From Palsa-504 sp963808315 (GTDB taxonomy: Bacteria; Actinomycetota; Actinomycetes; Streptosporangiales; Streptosporangiaceae): a stretch of 64,000 nt of DNA. Positions within the stretch are counted from its first letter, which is position 1. Every line of letters starts with the position of its first letter. A model generated the notes under the pieces. That model searched no databases. It was not told the origin of the DNA and saw only the letters and a list, made by a program, of their open reading frames with translations. A program made the position numbers and the translations under genes. Positions 1 through 8,753 of the stretch are shown here, piece after piece. Location of the stretch: NCBI GenBank assembly GCA_963808315.1, contig CAWEFK010000033.1, positions 186,001 through 250,000 of the forward strand, given 5' to 3'.

Positions 1-161
1 ACCGTGTCCGAGAACACGTACGCCCGCATGTTGCCCAGGTGGGGAAACGTATATACGGTCGGCCCGCAGCTGTACAGGCCGGTCGTCTCGCCCGACGGGC
101 AGAAGTCCTCCATCCGCCGTCCGAGCGAGTTGAACAGCTGCAGCTGATGGCGGCCCGCCAC
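1..161 (-). CDS. cysS: cysteinyl-tRNA synthetase, N-terminal part (gene runs off the window)
   Basis: Only the first 53 codons are inside the window. The reverse strand reads an LFNSLGRR opening followed by CGPTVYTFPHLGNMRAYVF, the class I CysRS signature: the zinc-binding Cys of CGPTVY and the HIGH-type motif, here HLGN. The enzyme charges tRNA-Cys with cysteine in the cytoplasm. The GTG start at 161 is chosen because a strong GGGAGGAAA ribosome-binding site lies at 164-172. It is divergent from hisS. The mycothiol-pathway paralogue MshC has a different opening (CGITPYD), so CysRS is preferred. Confidence 0.85.
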   Translation of the reverse strand, partial: MAGRHQLQLFNSLGRRMEDFCPSGETTGLYSCGPTVYTFPHLGNMRAYVFSDT

Positions 162-334
162 GTTTCCTCCCCTATCGGTTCCCGAGCGCCCATGATATGA
201 GACCGGGAACCAGACCAGGGCGAGCAGGCAGCCGGCCGCGGCGATCACGGCGCGCGACGCTGCGCCCCGGCTGCCTTTACCATGGCAGGTGCCGTCTGCG
301 GACGGCCCGCTGCGAGCCGCGTTGGGAAGGCGCC

Positions 335-1631
335 ATGAAGATCGACAACAGTCCGGCCCGGGGAATGCGGGATCTGCTGCCCGCCGACGTCGCGGTTCGT
401 GACCATGTGCTGACGTCGATCTCCGCGGTGTACCGGCGGTTCGGGTACCAGCGGATCGAGACCCCGGCGCTTGAGAACATCGACCGGCTGCAGAGCGGTG
501 AGGGCGGGGACAACGAGAAGCTGATCTTCCAGGTGCTGAAGCGCGGGCTGCCGCCGGAGGTCGCGGCGGGCACGCCGCTGCGGGAGCTGGTGGACCTCGG
601 GCTGAGGTACGACCTGACCGTGCCGCTGACCCGGTTCTACGGGAGCAACCACGCGGCCCTGCCGATGCCGTTCCGGTCGCTGCAGGTGGGACCGGTGTGG
701 CGGGCCGACCGACCGCAGCGGGGCCGGTACCGGCAGTTCTACCAGTGCGACATCGACATGATCGGTGAGCCTTCCGTGCTGGCCGAGGCGGAACTGATCG
801 AGGCGACCGGCGAGGCGCTGGCCTCGGTCGGGTTGACCGGCACCACGATCCGGGTGTCGGACCGGCGGTTCCTGACCGCGCTGGCGGCCGGCGCCGGGGT
901 GCCCGAGGAATCGTGGGATACGTTCTTCATCACGCTGGACAAGCTGGACAGGATCGGCTGGAACGGGGTGTCGGCCGAGCTGGCCGAGCTCGGGTTCAGG
1001 CCGGGCTCTGGTGTCGGCGGTGACGGAGAAGATTCAGGGGCTCACGGACGTGCCGCCGGGCAAGCTGGCCGAGGTGCTGGCCGAGAGCGTGCCCGGGCTG
1101 CCCGCGGACGTGCTCGAGGACCTGTCGGCGACCGCGGCGGCCCTCGAGCGGCTGGCCGCCGAGCGGCCGCTGAACTGGCAGTTCGACCCGACGCTGGTAC
1201 GCGGGATGGGGTACTACACCGGCCACGTCTTCGAGATCATCCACCCGGAGATGAGCGGGTCGGTGGCCGGCGGCGGGCGCTACGACAAGCTGATCGGGCG
1301 GTCGCTGGGGCACGACGTGCCGGCCTGCGGGTTTTCCATCGGGTTCGAGCGGATCGTGGACCTGCTGTCGCGGAAGCTGGCGCGGGACGCCGTGGCCGTG
1401 CTGGTCGAGGCCGAGGTGCCGGTGGCGGACGCGCTCGCGGTGGCGCGGGAGATGCGCGAGGCATCCCCTGGGGTGGTGGAGACGGTGCGCCGGAGCGGGA
1501 AGTTCGGGGCCCAGTTGAAGCGGCTCGAGGCCGCGGGGTTCGGCGGGTTCGTGGTGGTACGGGTGGAGGACGGCGTGGTGGTGCGCGGGGAGCTGCGGAC
1601 GCTGGTCAGCGCAGCTGGCCAGCCGCGCTAA
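335..1631 (+). CDS. hisS: histidyl-tRNA synthetase, with one internal frame shift
   Basis: Class II HisRS. The frame from ATG 335 (AAGG just upstream) opens with the typical ARGMRDLLP and carries motif 2 (FRSLQVGPVWRADRPQRGRY). From about 1010 the reading continues one base later, with the HisRS signature LVRGMGYYTGHVFEI, GGGRYDKLI and a C-terminal anticodon-binding domain, ending in TAA at 1631. Combined length is about 430 residues, normal for HisRS. Removing one G from the GGG near 1003 restores a continuous protein, so an indel in the consensus is the simplest explanation for this essential gene. The 3' end overlaps the convergent NUDIX gene by 26 bp. Confidence 0.9.
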
Positions 1632-2055
1632 GGTCATCGAAGAGCAGCTGATCGACCGGGGGCACCTGGGCCCGGTGCTCGTAGGAGAGCCAGGCTAGCT
1701 CGTCAATTTCTGCGCTCGGGGCCAGTGTCCCGACGTAGTCGGCGGCGTAGCAGCTCATCCGGACCACCGGGTCCCCTGCCTCATAGGTGCCGACGTGAGT
1801 CACGGTCTCGGGCCGCAGGGCCACCGTCAGCTCTTCCGTGGTCTCGCGCAACAAGGTCTGCAGATCGGTTTCCGCGCCTTCGCGCTTTCCTCCGGGGATG
1901 TAGAAGACGTCTTTCCCGCGCGGCCGGGCGCACAGGATCCGGCCGTTCTCCAGGAGCACCCAGGCCACCGTGTCGATGATGGTTCCGCTCCCATCCGCGG
2001 GAAACTCGATGTGAACCGACCCTACCGGGGTGGCGACCTGCCACGATAAGGCCAT
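1606..2055 (-). CDS. NUDIX hydrolase
   Basis: About 149 residues. The NUDIX box is clear: G-KREGA-E-TDLQTLL-RE-T-T-EE, with the REx2EE core that binds the metal, preceded by VFYIPGG. The usual final Gly of the box is Thr, a mild departure. Such enzymes hydrolyse nucleoside diphosphates linked to another moiety; the substrate cannot be read from sequence. The best start is ATG 2055, which overlaps the ATG of the divergent DUF1905 gene by two bases; the frame stays open further upstream but would then run under that gene. The C-terminus overlaps the end of hisS. Confidence 0.8.
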   Translation of the reverse strand: MALSWQVATPVGSVHIEFPADGSGTIIDTVAWVLLENGRILCARPRGKDVFYIPGGKREGAETDLQTLLRETTEELTVALRPETVTHVGTYEAGDPVVRMSCYAADYVGTLAPSAEIDELAWLSYEHRAQVPPVDQLLFDDLSAAGQLR

Positions 2056-2527
2056 GGGCTCACAGCGCTTCCGCGCCGTCATCGCGGCCGGCCCTGGAGA
2101 CAGCGCGGTCATCACGATGCCGTTCGATCCAGATGAGGCGTGGGGGGTCAAGGCGAACCATCCCGTCGGCGGCACGATCGACGGCGCGCGGATCCGCGCC
2201 AGGCTTTCGCCGGCCGGCGGCGGCTGGGTGCTGACCCTGGCCCCGAAGCGCCTGCTCGGCATGGGCCTCGCGATCGGCGCCGCCGTGACCGTCGAGCTGA
2301 CCCCGGAAGGTCCGCAGCGCGGCGACCTGGCCGACGACATCGCCGCGGCGCTCACGGCCAACCCGGCGGCGGGTGCCTTCTTCGACACGCTGGCGCAGTT
2401 CTATCGCAAGGGCTACCTCCGCTGGATCGACGCGACCACCCGCCGGCCGGACCTGCGGGCCGCCCGCATCGCCGAAGTGGTCGACCTGCTCGCGGCGGGG
2501 ATCAAAGAGCGGCCACGGGCTGGCTAG
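2054..2527 (+). CDS. DUF1905 / YdeI-OmpD-associated family protein
   Basis: 157 residues from ATG 2054. An N-terminal DUF1905 beta-barrel-like half (MPFDPDEAWG, then the VKANHPVGGTIDG stretch) is followed by a C-terminal helical YdeI-like half (FFDTLAQFYRKGYLRWID, then TTRRPDLRAARIAEVVDLLA). Members are small soluble proteins of unknown function. It diverges from the NUDIX gene with essentially no intergenic space and ends 4 bp inside the convergent methyltransferase gene. Confidence 0.75.
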   Translation: MGSQRFRAVIAAGPGDSAVITMPFDPDEAWGVKANHPVGGTIDGARIRARLSPAGGGWVLTLAPKRLLGMGLAIGAAVTVELTPEGPQRGDLADDIAAALTANPAAGAFFDTLAQFYRKGYLRWIDATTRRPDLRAARIAEVVDLLAAGIKERPRAG

Positions 2528-3150
2528 GGCGCTACCGGTGCGTGGTGGCGGGCGAGGATGTCGAAGAGGTGCCAGTGCTTCGGGCCATCGGAGGCGTGAC
2601 CATCTTTTTCTGTCTCGTCCAGGCGGAGGACCTCCAGGCCGTCGAGCAGCGCATTGACCTCGGCCCGGGCATGGAAGGTCATGCCGGTGTCATCGGCCCA
2701 GGTGTCCCGGATGCCGAACAGCTGGCCCGCGAAGACCCCGCCCGGGGCGAGCGCCTGGCGGATCCGTGCCCAGCTGGCCGGAAACGACCGCGGCGGGCAG
2801 TACGGCAGGCTGAAGCCGGCATGAATCAGGTGAGCGCGCGGCAGGTCCGCCTCGGCGAACGACGCACGGACGACGCGGATCCGGTCCGCGGCCGCGGCCG
2901 GGATACGCGCGCGCAGCAACTCAAGGCCGCCTTCGGTAGCGTCCACAGCCGTCACCGACCAGCCGCGAGCCAGCAGCTCAAGGGCATCGGTGCCATCTCC
3001 GCAGCCGAGGTCGACCGCCATCCGACCCTGGCCGGCGCCCAACTCCTGGCACGCGGCCAGCAGCATCGGCCGCGGCTCGCGGCCGACTGACCAGGCGTAA
3101 AATTCGGCCCACTCCGGGTCATCGTCTTGCACTACATCATCTTGGGCCAC
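2524..3150 (-). CDS. class I SAM-dependent methyltransferase
   Basis: About 208 residues. SAM-binding motif I is VDLGCGDGTDALELLARG, followed by an acidic post-I motif (VTAVDATEGG) and LAPGGVFAGQLFG late in the fold, typical of small Methyltransf_11/25 proteins; the substrate is unknown. GTG 3150 is used as start, but an in-frame GTG at 3180 is equally possible and neither has a convincing ribosome-binding site. Convergent with the DUF1905 gene (4-bp overlap). Confidence 0.75.
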   Translation of the reverse strand: MAQDDVVQDDDPEWAEFYAWSVGREPRPMLLAACQELGAGQGRMAVDLGCGDGTDALELLARGWSVTAVDATEGGLELLRARIPAAAADRIRVVRASFAEADLPRAHLIHAGFSLPYCPPRSFPASWARIRQALAPGGVFAGQLFGIRDTWADDTGMTFHARAEVNALLDGLEVLRLDETEKDGHASDGPKHWHLFDILARHHAPVAP

Positions 3151-3256
3151 TCCCCCATCATGCCCACGCCAGGTGAGCACGAACGGAGAACTGCGGGTTT
3201 AGCGACGGCGACATACTGAAACTGGACGTATCGCGGCATTCGGAGAGGACAAGCCC

Positions 3257-4144
3257 GTGCCCGGTATGCATCATCGGCTCGATCACAGCAGCGGGGCGAC
3301 CCGGATCACGGCTGAGAAATGGCTCGCGGTACGCGCCGCGCTCGCCGACGTCTGCGACCGCTTCGTGGCGCTGGTCGCCGACACCGACCCGCAGGCCATG
3401 GCGACCGCCGAGTGGACCGTGATGGATACCGCGGTCCACGTGGCCGCCATCGCCTGGCTGTACACCGCGAAGGTGGTGTCCGACGACACGCCGCTGCCGA
3501 TACCGAGCCTGCGCGAGGCGATCCTCACCACCACCGTCGACAACATCCACGGAGGGGTGAACGCACAGATTCTGCGCGACTACCCCGAGCGCGAGCCGGG
3601 CGCGGTCCTGACCAGGCTGCGTTCGGCTACCGACGAGATCCTGCGCCTGACCGCCGACGACGACCCGGCCAGAACGGCCCGCTGGCTCGGCGGCTCCAGC
3701 CTCCCGCTGGCCGGGTACATGGCCCACCTGACCAACGAACTGCTCGTCCATGGCCGCGACATCGCCCGGAGCGTCAACGCGCCCTGGCAGATACCCGAGG
3801 AGTACGCCGCGCTCTTCTTCGAGCTGTTTCTCGTCGAGATCATCAGAAACGGCGTGGGCACCCTGCTGGACGACGACAGGCCGGCTCGCACGGACCGCAT
3901 CGCCGTCGAGCTCCGCTCGGCTTACACCATTCCCGTCACGCTCGTCCTGGAGACCGGCCGTGTCCACGTGGAGGAGCCGAGCCGCGACAACGACGTACGC
4001 GTCTACTTCAGGCCAGCCACCATGAGCCTCGTGCTTTTCCACCGCATCACCCGTTCCAGGGCCGCGATGACCGGCTCGCTGCGCGTCTGGGGCCGGCGTC
4101 CCTGGCTGCTGGCGCCGTTCCTGCGGAAAGTCCGCCTGCCCTAG
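3257..4144 (+). CDS. maleylpyruvate isomerase / mycothiol-dependent (DinB-fold) family protein
   Basis: 295 residues from GTG 3257, with GGAGAGGA eight bases upstream. The N-terminal four-helix MDMPI/DinB-like domain contains DTAVHVAAIAWLY and GYMAHLTNELLVHGRDIA, which carries the conserved His of the metal site, followed by an SCP2-like C-terminal region. The family uses mycothiol as thiol cofactor, which fits an actinomycete. The substrate is unknown; it is not next to gentisate or maleylpyruvate genes, so a general thiol-transferase role is as likely as isomerisation. Confidence 0.75.
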   Translation: MPGMHHRLDHSSGATRITAEKWLAVRAALADVCDRFVALVADTDPQAMATAEWTVMDTAVHVAAIAWLYTAKVVSDDTPLPIPSLREAILTTTVDNIHGGVNAQILRDYPEREPGAVLTRLRSATDEILRLTADDDPARTARWLGGSSLPLAGYMAHLTNELLVHGRDIARSVNAPWQIPEEYAALFFELFLVEIIRNGVGTLLDDDRPARTDRIAVELRSAYTIPVTLVLETGRVHVEEPSRDNDVRVYFRPATMSLVLFHRITRSRAAMTGSLRVWGRRPWLLAPFLRKVRLP

Positions 4145-4176
4145 GGGAATGAGCCGCGTTCGGCTATATTGCCTGT

Positions 4177-4737
4177 GTGATTTTGGTGGTCGAGTACGAC
4201 TCGGCGTGGCCGCGGCGATTCGAGCAACTTCGCCAGGAGTACGCCGCGGCGATGGCGGCGGCGGGCGTGCCGGTGATGGCCATCGAGCATATCGGCAGCA
4301 CCTCGGTGCCCGGCCTGGCGGCCAAGCCGATTATCGACTGCGACATCGTGGTGGCCGAGCAGGACGTGGCCGCGGGGTCAAAGGTGCTGACCGGGCTGGG
4401 GTTCAAGCCTCTCGGGGAAGTTGGCGTCCCGCTGAGATGGGCGTTCAAGGAGCCAGAGCGGCTGGCCGGGACCAACACCTACGTCATCGTGGCGGGTTCG
4501 CTGTCGCTGCGCAACCACCTGGCGGTCCGGGATACCTTGCGAGCCGACCCGGACCTGCGACAGCAGTACGCCGCGGTGAAGAAGCAGGCGGGCGCCACCG
4601 CCGCGAACATCGACGAATACGGCCGCGCGAAGAACGCCACGGTTCAGAAGATCCTCACCGCCGCCGGACTGACCGAGGCAGAGCGAGCCGCCATCAACGG
4701 CAATCAGGTGCCGTCGCACGACGAGTTTCCTCGGTAG
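4177..4737 (+). CDS. GrpB family protein (UPF0157), nucleotidyltransferase-like fold
   Basis: 186 residues. The family hallmark IEHIGSTSVPGLAAKPIIDC is present near residue 40, and YDSAWPRRFEQLRQE at the N-terminus is also typical. GrpB/UPF0157 proteins have a nucleotidyltransferase-like fold (GS...D-x-D-like motif) but no established activity. The GTG 4177 start has no obvious ribosome-binding site. The next gene follows after only 7 bases, so the two are probably co-transcribed. Confidence 0.8.
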   Translation: MILVVEYDSAWPRRFEQLRQEYAAAMAAAGVPVMAIEHIGSTSVPGLAAKPIIDCDIVVAEQDVAAGSKVLTGLGFKPLGEVGVPLRWAFKEPERLAGTNTYVIVAGSLSLRNHLAVRDTLRADPDLRQQYAAVKKQAGATAANIDEYGRAKNATVQKILTAAGLTEAERAAINGNQVPSHDEFPR

Positions 4738-4744
4738 CGGCGCC

Positions 4745-5140
4745 GTGCACCTCGGCCTCATCGCCATCGTGGTCAGCGAGTACGACCCGGCCATCAGCTT
4801 CTTCGTGGACGCACTGGGCTTCGAGCTCGTGGAGGATTCTCCGGCCCTGACGAACGACGGGCGGTCCAAGCGGTGGGTCGTCGTGCGACCGCCAGGTGCG
4901 GCGACCGGACTCCTGCTCGCGCAGGCTGACGGGGAAGACCAAGCCGCCGCCGTCGGGAAGCAAGCCGCCGGCCGGGTTGGTTTCTTTCTGCACGTCGAGG
5001 ACTTCGATGCCGCGTACGCGCGGATGGCGTCCGCGAGCGTGCGGTTCCTGGGGGCGCCGCGCACCGAACCCTACGGCCGCATTGTCGTGTTTCTCGATAT
5101 CGCCGGTAACAAATGGGATCTTATCGGTCCCGCCGGATGA
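4745..5140 (+). CDS. VOC (glyoxalase/bleomycin-resistance) family protein
   Basis: 131 residues: a single VOC unit pair with the opening GLIAIVVSEYDPAISFF, a DALGFELVED helix-strand and a C-terminal YGRIVVFLDIAGNKWDLI strand ending in the usual acidic position. It probably dimerises to form a metal site; the substrate is unknown. It lies 7 bp after the GrpB gene and 3 bp before the stop of the convergent GNAT gene. Confidence 0.75.
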   Translation: MHLGLIAIVVSEYDPAISFFVDALGFELVEDSPALTNDGRSKRWVVVRPPGAATGLLLAQADGEDQAAAVGKQAAGRVGFFLHVEDFDAAYARMASASVRFLGAPRTEPYGRIVVFLDIAGNKWDLIGPAG

Positions 5141-5143
5141 GCT

Positions 5144-5629
5144 TCAGAAGGCGCAGTACATGACGTGCAGGCCCACCCGGCCCATCGTGGCATGCGCGAA
5201 AGCGCCGGGGATCGTCCCGATCACCGTGAAGCCAAGTCGCTGATAGAGCTCGACGGCCCGGTGATTGGATTCGGCGACGGCGTTGAACTGCATTCCCGCG
5301 TACCCGCGCTCTTTCGCCCAGGCGATGGCGAACCGGCACAGCTCCGTCCCGACGCCGCGGCCCCTCGCGTCGGGGGCAACCATGAAGCTCGCGGTCGACA
5401 CGTGTGATCCCGGTCCGGGATGATTGGGTCCCATCTTGGCGGTCCCGACGACGCGCTGCTCCTCGGTCGCCACCACCGTCAGTCCCGGCGGCTCCTCCAC
5501 CCAGAGGTGGAAGGCCTGCGAGCTGCTCATGGACGGGTCATAGGCGAACGTCTCCGCCGCCCGCACGACATCCCGCACGATCGGCCATGCCTGAGCCCAG
5601 TCCGTCTCCCTGATCTCCCTGATGTCCAC
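5144..5629 (-). CDS. GNAT family N-acetyltransferase
   Basis: 161 residues from GTG 5629; the frame is open to a TTG at 5665. Acetyl-CoA-binding motif A is ASFMVAPDARGRGVGTELC, and motif B is NHRAVELYQRLGFTVIG. C-terminal GAFAHATMGRVGLHVMY resembles the YhhY/phosphinothricin-acetyltransferase-like branch. The acetyl acceptor is unknown. Confidence 0.8.
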   Translation of the reverse strand: MDIREIRETDWAQAWPIVRDVVRAAETFAYDPSMSSSQAFHLWVEEPPGLTVVATEEQRVVGTAKMGPNHPGPGSHVSTASFMVAPDARGRGVGTELCRFAIAWAKERGYAGMQFNAVAESNHRAVELYQRLGFTVIGTIPGAFAHATMGRVGLHVMYCAF

Positions 5630-5724
5630 CGCGCGCAAGTTAGCGAAGCTCGGCCGCTCAGGCAACCGCCTTTCCGCGGCTCGCCGACTCGCCGGCTCGC
5701 AGGTTTGTAGGTGACGGGTGGTAC

Positions 5725-5943
5725 GTGCGTAAACCTGTGGTGCGGCGGGCCGGGGGAAGGATTGTGGTGCTGACCTGGCAGATCGGCGTCACTGACATCG
5801 AGAGCGCCATCGAGCGATGCCGCTCAGCTGGCATCAGCTTCGAACTCGAGACGAACAATCCGGCTCCGGGATGGAGCTACCGTCGGCTGCTCATCCGCAC
5901 CCCCGGTGGCTACCGGCTGGCGCTTGAAGGACCCAACGAATAA
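5725..5943 (+). pseudogene. truncated VOC protein (C-terminal half only)
   Basis: The frame gives only the second half of a VOC unit: a helix VTDIESAIERCRSAGISFE and the last strands (SYRRLLIRTPGGYRLALEGP). A complete VOC protein needs about 110-130 residues; here about 60 are recognisable and the first beta-alpha-beta half is missing. There is no good ribosome-binding site at GTG 5725 or at the later in-frame GTGs. I read it as a remnant, though an intact half-size VOC protein cannot be excluded. Confidence 0.5.
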
Positions 5944-5984
5944 AGCACAGCACCACAACGACCGCTGCGTCGGATCACAGGGCA

Positions 5985-6058
5985 CCCCTGTGCCACATGC
6001 CGACTATGAACACGTCAGATCCACGCGAAGGCTGACCACCGAAGCGACGATACAGCTC
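5985..6058 (-). repeat. degenerate coding repeat, copy 1
   Basis: About 75 bp related at roughly 78% identity to 6337-6411. Read on the reverse strand both copies give a similar peptide tail: ELYRRFGGQPSRG then SDVFIVGMWHRG here, ending in TGA shortly after. Differences lie largely at synonymous or conservative positions, so both seem to be 3' ends of duplicated coding sequence. Confidence 0.6.
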
Positions 6059-6245
6059 AACGCCTAGCGGGATCCCAGCCGGCCCGTTCCGCCGCCTGGC
6101 GCTCGCGGCGACGCCGCGCATCCTCGATCCCGTGGCAGACAGCCAGGCGGATAATCCAGTAGAAGACAAACAGTGCAACCACCGATGACACGGCAGCCAG
6201 TAGCAGAAATAGCAAGTGCCAGAAGATGACGGTCCCTCCGATCAT
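6057..6245 (-). CDS. small single-pass membrane protein
   Basis: 62 residues from ATG 6245. Residues 5-35 form one long hydrophobic segment (WHLLFLLLAAVSSVVALFVF), followed by a basic and acidic tail (EDARRRRERQAAERAG). The order hydrophobic then charged is protein-like, but no family is recognised and there is no strong ribosome-binding site. The frame is open further upstream without protein-like content. It sits between the two copies of the degenerate coding repeat. Confidence 0.4.
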   Translation of the reverse strand: MIGGTVIFWHLLFLLLAAVSSVVALFVFYWIIRLAVCHGIEDARRRRERQAAERAGWDPARR

Positions 6246-6712
6246 CCGACGAGCACCTAAGTTAGCGGCCCTCAAGTTTCGCGTATGCGACACCTGTCCG
6301 CAACCACCGCGACCAAAGTGCTCAAAATCCTGATGGACCCCGGTGCCACATGCCAACTGTGAACACATCCGGCCCGCGCGCCGGCTGACCATCGTAGCGA
6401 CGACGCAACTGTGATGCTGCTGCTCATCGAGGCCGCCCGAACCGAAGAACCTCGCGTGGGGGGACATGGGGCCCTGGGTCTTGCCGGGATGCCCCTGACG
6501 CGACGAGGTCCGCTCGCGCCGCGTCACCGCCACGCCGACCGACTCGGGGTCTCCGGAGCGCTCTAACCCGCACGGCCGCGTACGGAGGCAGCAAGCCCGA
6601 GGAGGGTGGGCCGGCCTCCCAGCTCTTGGCGGGCCGGGTCCTGCCGCGCCCGCCGCGACACCAGGAGCCGGGTCGCCAGGGCACAGTTAAAACCCGCACG
6701 GGCGCCCAGCCT
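6246..6712. other. non-coding or decayed stretch left of the insertion sequence
   Basis: No convincing gene. It contains repeat copy 2 (6337-6411) and GC-rich sequence without conserved protein features. It probably represents decayed accessory DNA flanking the IS insertion point. Confidence 0.5.
6337..6411 (-). repeat. degenerate coding repeat, copy 2
   Basis: Second copy of the 75-bp repeat. On the reverse strand it reads QLRRRYDGQPARGP then DVFTVGMWHRG, matching copy 1 at most residues. An in-frame stop lies four codons upstream of the match, so this copy cannot belong to an intact gene. Confidence 0.6.
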
Positions 6713-6716
6713 CTAG

Positions 6717-8715
6717 CCCGAAGTTACGGCTAATTCGGCAGGCGATTCCGGTCCTGAGCTGGAATTTTGCCGGGTCGGCTGGATCGTATTCTGGCTATTT
6801 CAGGGTCAGCGGGATCGGCGCGCCGATGAGCTCGAAGGCCTGCCGCTGGGCGGGGGTCGGCTCGGCGAGCATCGCGATGGTGACATCGGTGCCGGTGTAC
6901 CGGACCTGGTTGCGGGTCAGCGTGGCCAGGTGCCCGAGCAGGCCGCGGAAGCTGTGGTAGGGCTGCCCGGCCGGGTCGTACTGGTATGAGGCCTTGGCCT
7001 GCGCGGCCGCGGACCGGCTCGCCGGGGTGACCGGGTTGTCCTGCGCAGGCGGGTCCTGGCCGGTGAAGGTCAGCGGCGCCCACGCGCGGCGCAGGTGCCA
7101 GGTCAGGTAGCAGGCCAGCATGCAGATCAGCACGTGGGCCTTGACGCGTTCCTCGAGCCGGTGGAACACCGGCCGCAGGTCCAGGTCGTCGGATTTGATG
7201 TGCCGGAAGTCCCGTTCCACGTATTTGAGGTTCTTGTACGCGGTGACCACGGCGGCCGCGTCGAGCTCGGCGGCGGGGACGGGGGTGCGCAGGACGTAGA
7301 ACCCGTCCAGGGCGGCCTCGGCGTCGATCCGGTCCTGCCGTCGCTCGATGGCCAGGCTGGTGTCGGTGATGGCGACCTCGAAGTGCTTGGCGGTCTTGTA
7401 GGTGCTGATCACCTTGCCGACCTCGATCCCGGTGGGCCCGGCGCCGGTGAGCCGCCCGGAGCGAACCCGGGCAGTGATCGGGGCGAGGAGCTTCTCGGTG
7501 GCGGCCAGGAGTTCCTCGCGGGTGCGGGCGCGGTCGGCGGCCAGGACCGGGTTGCGGCAGGCGATCAGCCGCTCGCCGGGGAAGTCCGGCGAGGTGATCT
7601 CGGCCAGGTCCTGCTGGTCGAAGAGGCTGAGCTGGAGGGGGCCGTCGTCGGCCATCAGCTTGCGGATGGCGGAGGCGCGCAGCGCGGTGATCCACTGGTA
7701 GGGGTCTGGCTGCGGTGTCCCGTCGTCCCCGGCCTGGTTCATGGCGTCGATGCGGGCGCTGGTGATCATCCCGCGGTCGCCGACCATGACCATGTCCTGC
7801 AGGCCGAATGTCTTCCGCACCACCTCCGCGATCTCGGTGAACGCGGCGGGGTCGCCGGTGTTGCCGGGGAACACCCGGACCGCGACGGGCCGGCCGGACG
7901 GGTCGGTGAGCAGCCCGTACTCGATCTGCAGTTTGCCTTTCTTGCCGTCCCGGGAGTAGCCGCGGGCGGCCAGCGGGCAGTGGCGTCCTTCCAGCCAGGA
8001 CGAGGACAGGTCAAACAGCGCCATCTTCGACGGGTTGGTCCCGGGGGCCAGGTGGCGGCGGGCCAGGTCCGCCTCGATGGCGTCCTGCCGGTGCCCGAGC
8101 CAGTCCATCGCCGCGTAGATGTCGTCGGTGGAGGCGCCGGCGACGCCGAGGTCGGCGCCCAGGGTGGTGTCGTTCTGCGAGGTCAGGGTGGACAGCTTGG
8201 AGCCGGGCTGGATCACCCGGGAGATGATCAGGGCCAGGGCCAGGTCCCGCTGCCGGCCCGCCGGGCCGAGCAGGGCGGGCAGCCCCAGCTCCTTGGCCAT
8301 GACGTGCACGGCGGCGGCGTGGCCGTGCGGCAGTGACCCGGTGATGGTGACCGCGGCGGCGGCGGGGACCAGCTGCTGGCCTTTGAGGCCGGCGTCGATC
8401 AGGTCGATGACATGGCCGGGCAGCGTGGAGAGGTTGGCGACGGTCTCGTTCTTGACCTTGCCGCCATCGCGGTAGGTACGGCGCAGGTACGCCGAGGAGT
8501 AGTCCTTGCGGCGGCCCTGCTTGTCCACGTACCCGGTCTTGCTAACTCTGACTACGTGTACTTTCCCGCCGGTTTGCGTCATACCCAGATAATAACGTCG
8601 TTCCCGGGTTAGACCCAGTAGCGACACGCCGATTTTCTGACTACGCTCTGTGGCCGGATCTCACCGAAACGGCAGTTCAGAGCACAATGACTACAGAAGC
8701 TACGGCAACTTCGGT
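6717..8715. mobile_element. IS1634-type (IS4 superfamily) insertion sequence
   Basis: About 2.0 kb with one transposase gene. Imperfect terminal inverted repeats are visible: left CCCGAAGTTACGG from 6717, right (reverse complement) ACCGAAGTTGCCG ending at 8715; 10 of the first 13 positions agree and similarity continues for several more bases. Both ends are flanked by CTAG in direct orientation (6713-6716 and 8716-8719), which may be a short target duplication, although CTAG is also a palindrome. The element looks complete and recently active. Confidence 0.75.
6795..8582 (-). CDS. IS1634 family transposase (DDE)
   Basis: 595 residues from ATG 8582; an in-frame GTG at 8627 is the alternative. 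A family-typical N-terminus (KVHVVRVSKTGYVDKQGR) is followed by the DDE core: first Asp in KMALFDLSSSWLEGR, second in QDMVMVGDRGMITSARI, third acidic residue in the YVERDFRHIKSDDLDLRPVF region, and the C-terminal RVKAHVLICMLACYLTWHLR helix of IS1634/IS4 enzymes. No frame shift or stop interrupts it, in contrast to many neighbours. It mobilises the surrounding element. Confidence 0.9.
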   Translation of the reverse strand: MTQTGGKVHVVRVSKTGYVDKQGRRKDYSSAYLRRTYRDGGKVKNETVANLSTLPGHVIDLIDAGLKGQQLVPAAAAVTITGSLPHGHAAAVHVMAKELGLPALLGPAGRQRDLALALIISRVIQPGSKLSTLTSQNDTTLGADLGVAGASTDDIYAAMDWLGHRQDAIEADLARRHLAPGTNPSKMALFDLSSSWLEGRHCPLAARGYSRDGKKGKLQIEYGLLTDPSGRPVAVRVFPGNTGDPAAFTEIAEVVRKTFGLQDMVMVGDRGMITSARIDAMNQAGDDGTPQPDPYQWITALRASAIRKLMADDGPLQLSLFDQQDLAEITSPDFPGERLIACRNPVLAADRARTREELLAATEKLLAPITARVRSGRLTGAGPTGIEVGKVISTYKTAKHFEVAITDTSLAIERRQDRIDAEAALDGFYVLRTPVPAAELDAAAVVTAYKNLKYVERDFRHIKSDDLDLRPVFHRLEERVKAHVLICMLACYLTWHLRRAWAPLTFTGQDPPAQDNPVTPASRSAAAQAKASYQYDPAGQPYHSFRGLLGHLATLTRNQVRYTGTDVTIAMLAEPTPAQRQAFELIGAPIPLTLK

Positions 8716-8753
8716 CTAGCTGACCGCCTGCATAGCCGGAAGGATGGCCAGTC

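Noticed and set aside
7095..8336. 413-codon open frame antisense to the transposase
   Set aside because: It mirrors the transposase codons in a GC-rich gene; composition is repetitive Gly/Val/Asp and no domain is visible.
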